Assembly (NCBI RefSeq): GCF_023273895.1
Contig: NZ_CP096883.1
Location: 2,232,001 to 2,296,000, forward strand
Source of the DNA: Sphingobacterium sp. PCS056
Lineage (GTDB): Bacteria > Bacteroidota > Bacteroidia > Sphingobacteriales > Sphingobacteriaceae
DNA length: 64,000 bases
Direction: 5' to 3'
Shown here: positions 8,267-16,943 of the stretch, in pieces
How the letters are laid out: every line of letters starts with the position of its first letter
How positions within the stretch are numbered: position 1 is the stretch's first letter
Translations under genes and position numbers: made by a program
The notes under the pieces: generated by a model
What the model was told of the DNA's origin: nothing
Seen by the model: the letters and a program-made list of their open reading frames with translations, nothing else
Databases searched by the model: none

Positions 8267-8548
8267 ATGAGTACAGAAACTGCACAAGAAACCTATTCCT
8301 TGTCCGAAATTTTAGCTTCCGTTAAAGATTCCAACCGACTAATTCTTTGGAATGATGATATCAATACGTTTGATCATGTTATTTTTTGTATGATGCATCA
8401 TCTTCAATATTCAGAACCAGAATCCGAAAGGATTGCATTCAAAGTTCATAATGAGGGTAAGTGTGCTGTCCTAGAAGGGTCGATGACTGAAATGGAAGTG
8501 TACCGGAAAATTTTGAAGGCAGAGGGCTTGACTGTTTCTGTAGAATAA
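8267..8548 (+). CDS. clpS: ATP-dependent Clp protease adaptor ClpS
   Basis: The 93-residue protein is an N-end rule adaptor that hands substrates with bulky N-terminal residues to ClpAP/ClpCP. The ligand-binding signature LWNDDINTF is at residues 27-35, with the pocket residues Asn29/Asp30, and the conserved His of FKVHNEGK is at 61. Length is normal. The gene is divergent from the fabH-type gene and has its own -7 box directly before the ATG, so translation is probably leaderless. Confidence 0.93.
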   Translation: MSTETAQETYSLSEILASVKDSNRLILWNDDINTFDHVIFCMMHHLQYSEPESERIAFKVHNEGKCAVLEGSMTEMEVYRKILKAEGLTVSVE

Positions 8549-8658
8549 TTTCTATGGTGTGTTTGCTACCTGATTGCATTAAGTAATAAAGTGGTTACGA
8601 GTCGTTTTTGTTCAACAAAAAAATACATTTTTGTAAGATTACTGCTTACAATTATATT

Positions 8659-11109
8659 ATGCTCTCTAAAAATCACACCTATTCCTTTGCTTTTTTAATC
8701 ACTATTTTATTCTTTCCTATATGGGCTTTTGCTCAATCTGGTAAAATATCTGCCATACTGGTGGATGAAAAAACTGGTGCTACTGTCCATTATGCTAGTG
8801 CCTCTTTGCTTACGGGTACAGCCCAAGCTTATTTAAAAGGCACTCAATCTGACGATAATGGTGTCATTACTTTCCAAGATGTCCCAGATGGTACTTTTAC
8901 CTTGCGTGTTACGTATGTTGGCTACGCTGACCTCATAAAACCTAATATTGTTGTTTCGAATGCTTCAAATTTAAATCTTGGCAAATTGATGCTCAAGTCT
9001 TCTGGTGAATTGCTAAGTGAGGTTGTGGTAGAGGGAAGGGTTCCGGCGATGCAAATTGGGATTGATCGTAAGGTATTTAATGTAGGAGAGAGCTTGGTCA
9101 GTGCAGGTGGTACTGCAACCGATTTATTGGCCAATGTACCTACATTGCAGGTCGATCAAGATGGTACGGTTAGTCTTAGAGGTTCTAATGTGAAGATATT
9201 GATCGATGGTAAGGAGTCTGCAATGGCAGGTAATGATGTGACGGCTTTATTACAGAGCTTACCGGCGAATTCCATTGATAAAGTGGAGATTATTACGAAT
9301 CCTTCTTCTAAATATGATGCCGAAGGACAGACGGGCATTGTGAACATTGTCTTGAAAAAAAATATACGGACGGGTCTGAATGGTGCTGTTAATGCTTCGG
9401 CAGGTTCTTATGATAACTACATGGCTGGTCTGACCCTTAATTATCGGGACAAGAAGTTTAATTATTTTGGAAGCTATAATTTTAACCGCCGTAATATGGT
9501 GGGTAGCGGTAAGGTGGATAACACTTTATTAGATAATAATAGTCGCATCTATAATGAATCTGAGTCTTCTCGTAAAGGGAAGGGACATAATGTTAAAGCG
9601 GGAGTGGATTATAACATAACGGATCATACTACCGTGGGGCTTTCTGGTAATATGAGCATCCGTAATAATGACCGTTCTGAAGATCTGAATTATCAATATT
9701 TCAATCACCCTACACTTATAGGTACTAGTAATCGTACTTCACGTCAATTTGAAGATGACTTTGCGTACGACTTGAATTTTGATTTTAGACATCAATTTAA
9801 ACGATCTGGTGAAGAATTGACGGCTAATGCTAGCTACGGAAATGATAAAGAGGATGGAACAAATGATTTCGTACAAGAGTTTAGTGGTCCCACTCTGGGT
9901 AGTGGTCGTAAAAATGTGACTTCTGAAAACGGAAAGGTGATCAACTTACAAGCTGATTATGTTTTACCTTTTTCTGAGACCAGTAAGTTTGAAGCTGGAT
10001 ACCGGACGCAGATCAGAAAATCTTTTGATACGCAGTTTTCAGATACGTTGGTTGTAAGTAATGGGGATTATCTGCCCGATTATAAGATCAGTAATGATTT
10101 TGACTTTACAAGTACCGTTCATGCTTTATATGTGAATTATCAGAATAAATTAAGCAAAAGGATTGGTTATCAATTGGGATTACGTGGCGAGCAGTTTGAA
10201 TTAAAATCAACTTACTTTTCAAAGGATCCTGACGTACTTGATAAAGAAACAAATGCTAATCAGGATTTCTTTCGCTTGTACCCGACTGTTTTCTTGACGT
10301 ACGATCTGGATGATAATGGTGATAATAAGTTGCAGTTGAGTTATTCTAGAAGAGTGCAGCGCGCCAGAGGGTGGCAGATCAATCCATTTCCTGATGTGAC
10401 CGATAATATGAACCAACGCCAGGGTAATCCAAATCTGAAACCTGAAGATGTACATGCTTTTGAGTTAAGCTATGCAAAAACTTTTGGTAAAGTAAACTTG
10501 GTCAGTTCAGCATATTTTAACCATACCAATGAAGTGATTCAACCTTACGTATTCTTTGTGGATTCAAATAGTGTGACTTACAGTAAATGGGAAAATTTAA
10601 CAAGCCGTAATTTATCTGGTCTTGAATTTATTGCTAAAGTAAATGCAACAAAAGATTTTGATTTTACATTCAACCTGAACTTGATCAATACCAATTTTAA
10701 AGCGAATGACTTGTACCAGTTGCCCAGTAGGAAGGGATTTTCTTATAATTCTAATTTAACCATGAACTATAGGATGACACCAACATTTTCTGCACAGGTT
10801 AGAGGCGAATATAATTCTTCTCGAGTAATGGCTCAAGGTAAGATGAATGCGATGAAAGGTATAGATGTAGCTTTGAAAAAAGACGTCTTTAATAAGAAAG
10901 CTTCTGTTATGCTGAATGTACGTGATGTATTTAATTCTAGAAAAATGGAAGGGTATACGGAGACACCGAAGTTGATTTCTAATTTTGAAAGACGCTGGAT
11001 GAAAAGGATGGTTACTTTGTCAGTTTCGTATCGATTCGGAGGCCAGGATTTAACAAAGTCTAAGAAAAAGGAGACCAATACAAATGAAATATCCGGAGAA
11101 GAATATTAA
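8659..11109 (+). CDS. TonB-dependent receptor-like outer membrane beta-barrel protein
   Basis: Read from 8659, this 816-residue protein has a clean signal peptide (hydrophobic FAFLITILFFPIWAFAQ). The frame stays open 51 nt further upstream, but that extension would bury the signal. After the signal comes a carboxypeptidase-regulatory-like beta domain (about residues 25-115), a plug domain (about 130-230, with LRGSNVKILIDG and VEIITNPSSKYDAEG) and a long C-terminal barrel with alternating aromatic strands (OMP_b-brl_3 type). No SusD partner follows, so the ligand is unclear; a SusC-independent receptor is likely. Confidence 0.88.
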   Translation: MLSKNHTYSFAFLITILFFPIWAFAQSGKISAILVDEKTGATVHYASASLLTGTAQAYLKGTQSDDNGVITFQDVPDGTFTLRVTYVGYADLIKPNIVVSNASNLNLGKLMLKSSGELLSEVVVEGRVPAMQIGIDRKVFNVGESLVSAGGTATDLLANVPTLQVDQDGTVSLRGSNVKILIDGKESAMAGNDVTALLQSLPANSIDKVEIITNPSSKYDAEGQTGIVNIVLKKNIRTGLNGAVNASAGSYDNYMAGLTLNYRDKKFNYFGSYNFNRRNMVGSGKVDNTLLDNNSRIYNESESSRKGKGHNVKAGVDYNITDHTTVGLSGNMSIRNNDRSEDLNYQYFNHPTLIGTSNRTSRQFEDDFAYDLNFDFRHQFKRSGEELTANASYGNDKEDGTNDFVQEFSGPTLGSGRKNVTSENGKVINLQADYVLPFSETSKFEAGYRTQIRKSFDTQFSDTLVVSNGDYLPDYKISNDFDFTSTVHALYVNYQNKLSKRIGYQLGLRGEQFELKSTYFSKDPDVLDKETNANQDFFRLYPTVFLTYDLDDNGDNKLQLSYSRRVQRARGWQINPFPDVTDNMNQRQGNPNLKPEDVHAFELSYAKTFGKVNLVSSAYFNHTNEVIQPYVFFVDSNSVTYSKWENLTSRNLSGLEFIAKVNATKDFDFTFNLNLINTNFKANDLYQLPSRKGFSYNSNLTMNYRMTPTFSAQVRGEYNSSRVMAQGKMNAMKGIDVALKKDVFNKKASVMLNVRDVFNSRKMEGYTETPKLISNFERRWMKRMVTLSVSYRFGGQDLTKSKKKETNTNEISGEEY

Positions 11110-11166
11110 GATATATTCTTGATTCCGATGATTTTTTTTTAAATTTAATCCATATAAATACTAGAT

Positions 11167-11973
11167 ATGAAATTAAGAACAATCGTTTTAGCAGCTACTA
11201 TGCTCGCGGGTACTGCAAGTGTGGGTACTGCTGTCGCACAACAGAAGAAAGAAGTCCCTGCATATAAGGTTTTGGATCTACCAAAGGTAGATTTGAAAAA
11301 TTTTAAAAAAAATAAGCAAGGTGCATATATCATTTTCGACGGTACTTCCATGACCGGATGGAGAGGTTATAATAAAACCGTAGTTCCTAAAAAATGGACT
11401 GTTGATGAGGGTGCCATAAAATTTGATAGTAAGGCAAATGTTGGAAATGATGAAGGTGGAGATTTAATTTTCGCACACGATTTTAAAAATTTCGAATTGG
11501 AGTTGGAGTGGAAAGTTGCGAAGGGGGCTAATTCGGGTATTTTCTTTTTAGCGAAAGAAATTGAAGGTCAACCGATCTATATTTCAAGCCCTGAATGTCA
11601 AGTGCTGGATAATGAAAATCATCCTGATGCGAAGATGGGTGTGGATGGTAATCGTAAATCAACATCTTTGTATGACATGATTCCGGCGAAGCCACAAAAT
11701 GGCAAGCCATTTGGTGAGTGGAACAAAGTGAAAATCGTTGTGAACAATGGCAAAGTTGAACATTGGCAGAATGGTGTCAAAGTGGTCACCTACACACTTT
11801 GGGATCAATCTTGGATTGATTTATTGCAGAAAAGTAAATTTAGTGAATCAAAATGGCCTTTGGCGTATGAGCTCTTGAAAAATGTTGGTGGTAAAACCAA
11901 ATCAGGTGTGATTGGATTCCAAGATCATGGTGATGATGTTTGGTTTAAAAATATTACCGTAAAAAAACTATAA
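11167..11973 (+). CDS. secreted DUF1080 (3-keto-disaccharide hydrolase-like) protein
   Basis: The 268-residue protein has a signal peptide (about residues 1-25, ending TAVAQQ). It is followed by a concanavalin-like domain with the family hallmarks IIFDGTSMTGWRGY, FELELEWKV, ANSGIFF, ECQVLDNENHPDA, GEWNKVKIV and VIGFQDHGDDVWFKNI. DUF1080 proteins act on oxidised (3-keto) glycosides. The gene starts 57 nt after the beta-barrel gene and ends at a strong terminator, so the two may be co-transcribed. The substrate is not evident. Confidence 0.88.
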   Translation: MKLRTIVLAATMLAGTASVGTAVAQQKKEVPAYKVLDLPKVDLKNFKKNKQGAYIIFDGTSMTGWRGYNKTVVPKKWTVDEGAIKFDSKANVGNDEGGDLIFAHDFKNFELELEWKVAKGANSGIFFLAKEIEGQPIYISSPECQVLDNENHPDAKMGVDGNRKSTSLYDMIPAKPQNGKPFGEWNKVKIVVNNGKVEHWQNGVKVVTYTLWDQSWIDLLQKSKFSESKWPLAYELLKNVGGKTKSGVIGFQDHGDDVWFKNITVKKL

Positions 11974-11983
11974 TCTCATTTTA

Positions 11984-12034
11984 GATATAAACAAAGAGCG
12001 AGCTTAATTTTTAAGCTCGCTCTTTGTTTATATC
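11984..12034. terminator. strong bidirectional terminator (23-bp stem)
   Basis: A perfect 23-bp stem, 11984-12006 with 12012-12034 and a 5-nt loop, lies between the convergent DUF1080 and YjjG-type genes. Confidence 0.88.
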
Positions 12035-12145
12035 ATTTTGCGTTTCTATATTAAGATCGAGTAAGGCTGGCCATGCTGGTCGCTATTTCACTCTTTTGAT
12101 TGCTATAACCGTTTTCGGAAACGAATGATAGGTGGTCAATCCTTG

Positions 12146-12850
12146 CTAGAGGATTTCTTGTAGTTCTTTAAGATTATGGATCATATGGTTGATATCCTGT
12201 GGTTTTTCAATTTGTGTTGGATTGAAGAATATCGCGTCCATTCCTACATGCATAGCTCCGCGAACATCGGCATCGATATTATCACCGATCATGAGGGAAT
12301 GATCAGTTTTTGCATGGGCTTTATCTAGTGCATAATTGAATATTCTGGGATCCGGTTTATTGACTCCCACCACTTCCGATATGAATATGTTTTTAAAGTA
12401 TTTATGAAGATCACTTGTTGCAAGTTTTACTTCACAAGCTTCTTTGAAGCCATTTGATATCAAGTGTAAGTTATAATTATTATACAGATAGCTTAATGTT
12501 TCATGTGCATGAGGAAATAGATTTGTCTTTTGCGGACAGATCAATAAATATTCTTCCTCAAAATCATTTGGGAAAAGGGAAGGGTCTACACCAAGCTGTG
12601 TGAAGGTGTCTGCAAATCGCGCACGGCGCAGTTCTGCTTTATCGATTTTACCGTGATGGTATAAGTCCCATAGTCGATGATTATTGATCGTATAGGTCTT
12701 AATAAATGTCGTAGAGGATTCTTGTTGAAAGAGTTGATCAAATTGGTAGTGGTAATAGAGTTCATCCAATGTCTCTTCCGCATTTTTGTCAAAATCCCAA
12801 ATGGTATGATCTAAATCGAAGAATATATCTTTTTTTTCTTGTTGAAACAT
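12146..12850 (-). CDS. yjjG: YjjG-family noncanonical pyrimidine nucleotidase (HAD superfamily)
   Basis: The 234-residue protein has the HAD nucleophile motif DLDHT (Asp12, Asp14), motif II in LISNGF and motif IV GDNIDADVRGA. The WDFDKNAEETL segment after motif I is typical of YjjG, which dephosphorylates unusual pyrimidine nucleotides such as dUMP. The frame is open 81 nt further upstream. However, a perfect -7 box (12855-12862) ends 4 nt before the ATG at 12850, so translation must start there. It runs toward the terminator at 11984-12034. Confidence 0.88.
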   Translation of the reverse strand: MFQQEKKDIFFDLDHTIWDFDKNAEETLDELYYHYQFDQLFQQESSTTFIKTYTINNHRLWDLYHHGKIDKAELRRARFADTFTQLGVDPSLFPNDFEEEYLLICPQKTNLFPHAHETLSYLYNNYNLHLISNGFKEACEVKLATSDLHKYFKNIFISEVVGVNKPDPRIFNYALDKAHAKTDHSLMIGDNIDADVRGAMHVGMDAIFFNPTQIEKPQDINHMIHNLKELQEIL

Positions 12851-12854
12851 AGTA

Positions 12855-12862
12855 CAAATATA
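12855..12862 (-). promoter_or_regulatory. -7 box of the yjjG-type gene, 4 nt from the ATG
   Basis: On the minus strand TATATTTG is followed by TACT and then the ATG. This fixes the start at 12850 and predicts a leaderless mRNA. Confidence 0.62.
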
Positions 12863-12956
12863 GGGTAAAAGGACTGATTGCAAGAAATATCGAAAATTCG
12901 ATTTTCCTCTTAGTGTCATAAAGTCTAACACATTTTTTTATACCTCCCATTATCGT

Positions 12957-12964
12957 TATTTTTG
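12957..12964 (+). promoter_or_regulatory. -7 box of the two-component/hemE operon
   Basis: tatttttg fits TAnnTTTG and lies 19 nt before the histidine kinase ATG at 12984. Confidence 0.5.
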
Positions 12965-12983
12965 TTCCGTTGCAATATATCGT

Positions 12984-13859
12984 ATGAAAAAAGCACTTGT
13001 TTTATTTTATTTTCTAGTATTTTATGCGACTTCTCAGTTGATATGGTGGGGGGTTATGCTTGCTCGATTTCAACCTGAAAGAAAGTCGATGATTATTGGT
13101 GAGGGTATTTTTTTCTTACTGATCTTTTTGTGGGGAGCTTTGCGATTAAAAAAGCTTTTTGTACGTGAGCAGAAGTTACAGCAACAGCAGCAGAACTTTT
13201 TGCTGGCGATAACGCATGAACTTAAATCTCCATTGGCTTCTGTAAAATTGTACATTCAGACCATTTTGAAAAGAGATCTGGATAAAGAACAGCAACAGGT
13301 TTTTTTGACAAATTCTTTGAAAGATATCGAACGACTGGACGATTTGGTTGAAAATGTGCTGATCACAACAAAACTTGAAAGCCGTAACTATAATCTTCCT
13401 AAGGAGAAGTTTAACTTAACTGAATTAGTCGAACAGATTGTCGACCGTCTTCAAAAGAATGCTTGTAGAACACAGGTGCTGAAGCCGAAATTGGATGCTG
13501 ATATTATGTTGTATGCTGATAAATTTGCTATTAGTAATGTGGTGACTAATTTGATCGAAAATGCCATTAAATATTCTCCTCCATGTGCCAATGTTGTTGT
13601 CAAATTGACAAATGAGGCTCAAGGAATTATTTTTTCTGTTTCTGATCACGGAATTGGTATCAGTGATGCGGAGAAAAAACTTATCTTTAATAAATTTTAT
13701 CGTGTTGGAAGTGAAGCAACACGTAAAACTAAAGGTACTGGTTTGGGGTTGTATATAGTGAAGACGGTTTTGCAAAAGCATAACGCGTCTATTAAGGTAA
13801 AAGATAACACTCCTTCGGGGAGTATTTTTGAAGTAACATTTGATAAAAATGCAAAGTAA
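12984..13859 (+). CDS. two-component sensor histidine kinase
   Basis: The 291-residue inner membrane kinase has two N-terminal helices (about residues 5-26 and 37-56) with only about ten residues between them, so no real extracytoplasmic sensor domain exists. After them come the H-box ITHELKSPLAS with phospho-acceptor His78 and the ATPase domain with N-box NLIENAIKY, G1 SDHGIGIS and G2 GTGLGLYIV. It is the first gene of a packed operon: kinase, regulator (11-nt overlap), TPR protein, hemE. The stimulus is unknown; the short input region suggests sensing within the membrane or through a partner. Confidence 0.92.
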   Translation: MKKALVLFYFLVFYATSQLIWWGVMLARFQPERKSMIIGEGIFFLLIFLWGALRLKKLFVREQKLQQQQQNFLLAITHELKSPLASVKLYIQTILKRDLDKEQQQVFLTNSLKDIERLDDLVENVLITTKLESRNYNLPKEKFNLTELVEQIVDRLQKNACRTQVLKPKLDADIMLYADKFAISNVVTNLIENAIKYSPPCANVVVKLTNEAQGIIFSVSDHGIGISDAEKKLIFNKFYRVGSEATRKTKGTGLGLYIVKTVLQKHNASIKVKDNTPSGSIFEVTFDKNAK

Positions 13860-14556
13860 ACAACGCATACTACTCGTAGAGGACGAAGAACACTTGTTAG
13901 AGGCTATCAAGTTGAATTTGGAGTTAGAAGGTTACCGTGTGACAACAGCTACAGACGGAAAAAAGGCTTTGAAAATATTCAAGGAAGAACGTTTTAATTT
14001 AATTATCTTGGATGTTATGATCCCTGAGATCGATGGATTCCAAGTGGCCGAAACTATTCGACTTCAAAATACGGAAGTCCCTATTATGTTTTTAACAGCT
14101 AAAAACAGTAGTGAAGATCGTATCACAGGTCTTAAAAAAGGGGCTGATGATTATTTAATCAAACCTTTTAATCTGGAAGAGCTTATTCTTCGGGTGGGTA
14201 ATTTGGTTAGAAGAAGTTTGAAGCCAGATGATCTGAAAGAGATTAACTCTTACCAAATCGGTGATAAGACCATTTATTTTAATTCCTATGAGTTGCACCA
14301 TGCAGATGGTACGATTACATCATTGACCAAAAAAGAAACGATGTTGTTGAAGCTGTTAATCGAGCGTCGCAACGAAGCTGTTTCTCGTGAACAAATATTA
14401 GAAACGGTCTGGAATTATGATGTTTATCCGTCGACTCGTACTATCGACAATTTCATATTGACTTTCCGTAAATATTTTGAACCTGATCAAAAGCATCCTA
14501 TTTATTTCCATTCCATTCGTGGCGTTGGATATAAATTTACGGACAATAACCACTAG
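13849..14556 (+). CDS. OmpR-family response regulator
   Basis: The 235-residue protein has a receiver domain (acidic pair Glu11/Asp12, phospho-acceptor Asp55 in LIILDVMIPE, Lys in YLIKPF) and a C-terminal winged-helix DNA-binding domain (SREQILETVWNYDV, TRTIDNFILTFRKY, IRGVGYKF). An upstream TTG is in frame, but the ATG at 13849 is the natural start. It overlaps the kinase gene by 11 nt, so the pair is translationally coupled. Targets cannot be read from the sequence; hemE in the same operon is a hint only. Confidence 0.93.
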   Translation: MQSKQRILLVEDEEHLLEAIKLNLELEGYRVTTATDGKKALKIFKEERFNLIILDVMIPEIDGFQVAETIRLQNTEVPIMFLTAKNSSEDRITGLKKGADDYLIKPFNLEELILRVGNLVRRSLKPDDLKEINSYQIGDKTIYFNSYELHHADGTITSLTKKETMLLKLLIERRNEAVSREQILETVWNYDVYPSTRTIDNFILTFRKYFEPDQKHPIYFHSIRGVGYKFTDNNH

Positions 14557-14562
14557 TACTCT

Positions 14563-15081
14563 ATGATGACATTTAAGGCTCGCGTAGCTGTTATTATTAT
14601 TGCATTATTGTTAATTGGTTATGGTGTATATGCGGGACATTATCAGACTTCGATCCTCATAGCTGGGGGAGTTTGTTATCTTGTTTGGAGCCATCTACGT
14701 GAGAGTTCTGTTGCGATGGCTAGTGATTCTTTTCATAAGCAGAATTATGCTAAAGCAAAAGCATTACTGGCTGAAGTGAAGAATCCGGATCGATTGCGAA
14801 AAGGCCGTCGTAATATTTATGAATATATGATGGGTACTATTTCTTTACATGAAGATCGGATCGATGAGGCAGAATATCATTTTCAGCTAGCATCTCGATT
14901 GCCATGGAAAAAGGATAATGAAAAGGGAATGATCTTGATCAATTTGTCCAATATCAGTTTAAGAAAGGAAGAGTATGAACGTGCTCAGACGTATATTGAT
15001 GTTGCTAAAAAGTTGAACTTGACCGAGCGCCAAGCTAGTATAATTGGTAAAATACAAAACGAAATTTCAAAACATATATAG
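14563..15081 (+). CDS. membrane-anchored TPR-like protein
   Basis: The 172-residue protein has two closely spaced N-terminal hydrophobic helices (about residues 8-24 and 29-44). They are followed by a helical cytosolic part with tetratricopeptide-like repeats (SFHKQNYAKAKALLAEV; EDRIDEAEYHFQLAS; KEEYERAQTYIDVAKK). I do not recognise a named family. It starts 6 nt after the response regulator, and its stop overlaps the hemE GTG start (TAGTG), so it belongs to that operon. A scaffold role is possible but not shown. Confidence 0.8.
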   Translation: MMTFKARVAVIIIALLLIGYGVYAGHYQTSILIAGGVCYLVWSHLRESSVAMASDSFHKQNYAKAKALLAEVKNPDRLRKGRRNIYEYMMGTISLHEDRIDEAEYHFQLASRLPWKKDNEKGMILINLSNISLRKEEYERAQTYIDVAKKLNLTERQASIIGKIQNEISKHI

Positions 15082-16118
15082 TGATTACTACTTTACAAAA
15101 CGATTTATTGATTAGAGCTGCGCTTTCGCAGCAAACTGAACGCCCACCTGTATGGATGATGCGTCAAGCAGGAAGATTTATGCCAGAGTATTGGGCAATA
15201 AAAAATAAATATTCCTTTTTGGAAATGTGCAAAACTCCAGAGATTGCTGCAGATGTAACCATGTTACCTGTTGATCTATTAGGAATTGATGCCGCAATCT
15301 TGTTTTCGGATATCTTGGTTACAGCGGAAGCAATGGGGGGAGATTTAAGTTTTGAACAAGGGGTTGGTCCTCGTTTTGCAAATCCAGTACGTTCATTTGC
15401 GGATGCGGATAAATTAGCGACGGATTGTCTACCTAAATTGGAATACGTTGCTGATGCTATTAAAGTTATTCAACAGCGTTTGAATGGAAGTATACCGCTC
15501 ATTGGTTTTGCTGGTGCACCGTTTACTATTTTAAGTTACTTGGTCGAGGGTGCGTCTTCAAAAGATTTTAAGCTGACTAAGTTAATGTTGAATAATGAAC
15601 CAAAATTGGCTCACACTATTCTTCAAAAGATTGCTGATGTAACGGTTGAATATTTAAATATGCAAATCGCTGCTGGTGTAAATACTGTTCAGCTTTTTGA
15701 TAGCTGGGCTTTGGCATTATCTTGGAACGATTACAAAGAGTTTGCTCATTATTATAATAATCAAATCATCTCGAGATTGAATCGTCAAGATGTTCCTGTA
15801 ATTTCTTTCTGTAAAGGTTCTTCTGTCTTTGCTCCAATTATGGCTGAAGCAAAACCAGATGTAATTTCTGTAGATTGGAATGCTGATCTGAAAAATATCA
15901 AACAATCTTTACCTGCTGGTATTGCGGTTCAGGGAAACTTAGATCCGTTTGTACTATATGCGGATAAAAAAGTGATTAAGGATAAGATTCTTCAATTATT
16001 TGAACGTATGCGTGGTGAAAATGGCTTTATTTTTAATTTAGGTCATGGAATCATGCCTGATATCCCTTTTGATCATGTAAAATATGCAATTGAGGTTGTT
16101 AAGGAATTTAGATACTAA
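15081..16118 (+). CDS. hemE: uroporphyrinogen decarboxylase
   Basis: The 345-residue enzyme converts uroporphyrinogen III to coproporphyrinogen III in haem synthesis. The N-terminal signature PPVWMMRQAGRFMPEY carries the conserved substrate-binding arginines. LFSDIL holds a conserved Asp, and FAGAPFTILSYLVEG and NLGHGIMPDIP are further family blocks. The start is GTG, overlapping the preceding stop by one base. A terminator follows at 16136. The next gene is hemJ, another haem gene, under its own promoter. Confidence 0.96.
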   Translation: MITTLQNDLLIRAALSQQTERPPVWMMRQAGRFMPEYWAIKNKYSFLEMCKTPEIAADVTMLPVDLLGIDAAILFSDILVTAEAMGGDLSFEQGVGPRFANPVRSFADADKLATDCLPKLEYVADAIKVIQQRLNGSIPLIGFAGAPFTILSYLVEGASSKDFKLTKLMLNNEPKLAHTILQKIADVTVEYLNMQIAAGVNTVQLFDSWALALSWNDYKEFAHYYNNQIISRLNRQDVPVISFCKGSSVFAPIMAEAKPDVISVDWNADLKNIKQSLPAGIAVQGNLDPFVLYADKKVIKDKILQLFERMRGENGFIFNLGHGIMPDIPFDHVKYAIEVVKEFRY

Positions 16119-16135
16119 CAACAGGCAATTACTAC

Positions 16136-16172
16136 ACAAAACAAGGAACAAATTTTTTGTTCCTTGTTTTGT
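16136..16172 (+). terminator. terminator after hemE
   Basis: A perfect 17-bp stem (16136-16152 with 16156-16172) around ttt lies 17 nt after the hemE stop. Confidence 0.82.
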
Positions 16173-16213
16173 TTAAAGACTGTGAACTTTTTTAAGCAAT
16201 AAAAATATTCGAC

Positions 16214-16221
16214 TATATTTG
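16214..16221 (+). promoter_or_regulatory. -7 box of hemJ
   Basis: tatatttg is an exact TAnnTTTG match, 18 nt before the hemJ ATG and after the hemE terminator, so hemJ is transcribed separately. Confidence 0.55.
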
Positions 16222-16239
16222 TCTTAATTTTATACGACC

Positions 16240-16785
16240 ATGGTGTACTTATACGCTAAAGCAATTCATATTATATTTGTCATTTGTTGGATGGCAGGCT
16301 TATTTTATATGCCTCGCTTATTTATCTACCATACCGAAGCAAAAGATCAATCCAAAGAAGCCTATCATGTCTTGCATAAACAGTTTTCCATTATGGAAAA
16401 TCGACTGTGGTGGGTAATCACGACTCCTGCGATGTATATCACTGTGATTTCAGCTTTAGTGATGTTGTATATAAATCCTGGATTATTACAGATGGGATGG
16501 ATGCAGGTCAAACTCCTATTTGTTGCCGGTATGATCGTTTATCATTTTGTCAGCCAACGCATGATGTTCAATCTAAGAGATGAAAAATCAACGCTGAGCT
16601 CTTCAAAACTTAGAATGTGGAATGAAGTATCAACTGTTCTATTGTTTTCTATTGTCTTTACGGTAGTTCTTAAATCAGCATTAAATTGGATCTATGGTGT
16701 TGTTGGCCTGATATCGTTAGCGATTTTATTGATGGTTCTCATTAAAGCTTATAAAAAATACCGTATTTCAAAGGGAGATAAATAA
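16240..16785 (+). CDS. hemJ: protoporphyrinogen IX oxidase HemJ (CopD-like family)
   Basis: The 181-residue protein has about 4-5 transmembrane helices. It contains the HemJ signatures KAIHIIFVICWMAGLFY (conserved His10) and WMQVKLLFVAGMIVYH (conserved Lys). HemJ oxidises protoporphyrinogen IX to protoporphyrin IX and replaces HemG/HemY in many bacteria. The position next to hemE supports the haem assignment. Length is typical. Confidence 0.88.
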   Translation: MVYLYAKAIHIIFVICWMAGLFYMPRLFIYHTEAKDQSKEAYHVLHKQFSIMENRLWWVITTPAMYITVISALVMLYINPGLLQMGWMQVKLLFVAGMIVYHFVSQRMMFNLRDEKSTLSSSKLRMWNEVSTVLLFSIVFTVVLKSALNWIYGVVGLISLAILLMVLIKAYKKYRISKGDK

Positions 16786-16895
16786 AACCCATGTCCGGTC
16801 TAGGTTAATTTGTAACGTGTTGAACATTACCCACCTACTTTAAAAATAAAAAGTATTTGTACTTCATCTTCTCTATTGATACCTGCTCCGTAACT

Positions 16896-16923
16896 TTTGA
16901 GAATAAATAATAGTGTACATTTG
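16896..16923 (+). promoter_or_regulatory. promoter of the DEAD-box helicase gene
   Basis: tttg at 16896-16899 and tacatttg at 16916-16923 match the -33/-7 elements (TTTG and TAnnTTTG) of Bacteroidota housekeeping promoters, with a 16-nt spacer. The ATG at 16944 follows after 20 nt. Confidence 0.55.
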
Positions 16924-16943
16924 CAAGTAAATAAAACGTTTTT

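Noticed and set aside
12851..12931. 27-residue N-terminal extension of the YjjG-type protein
   Set aside because: The -7 box at 12855-12862 lies within it, and the HAD motif normally starts about ten residues after the true start.
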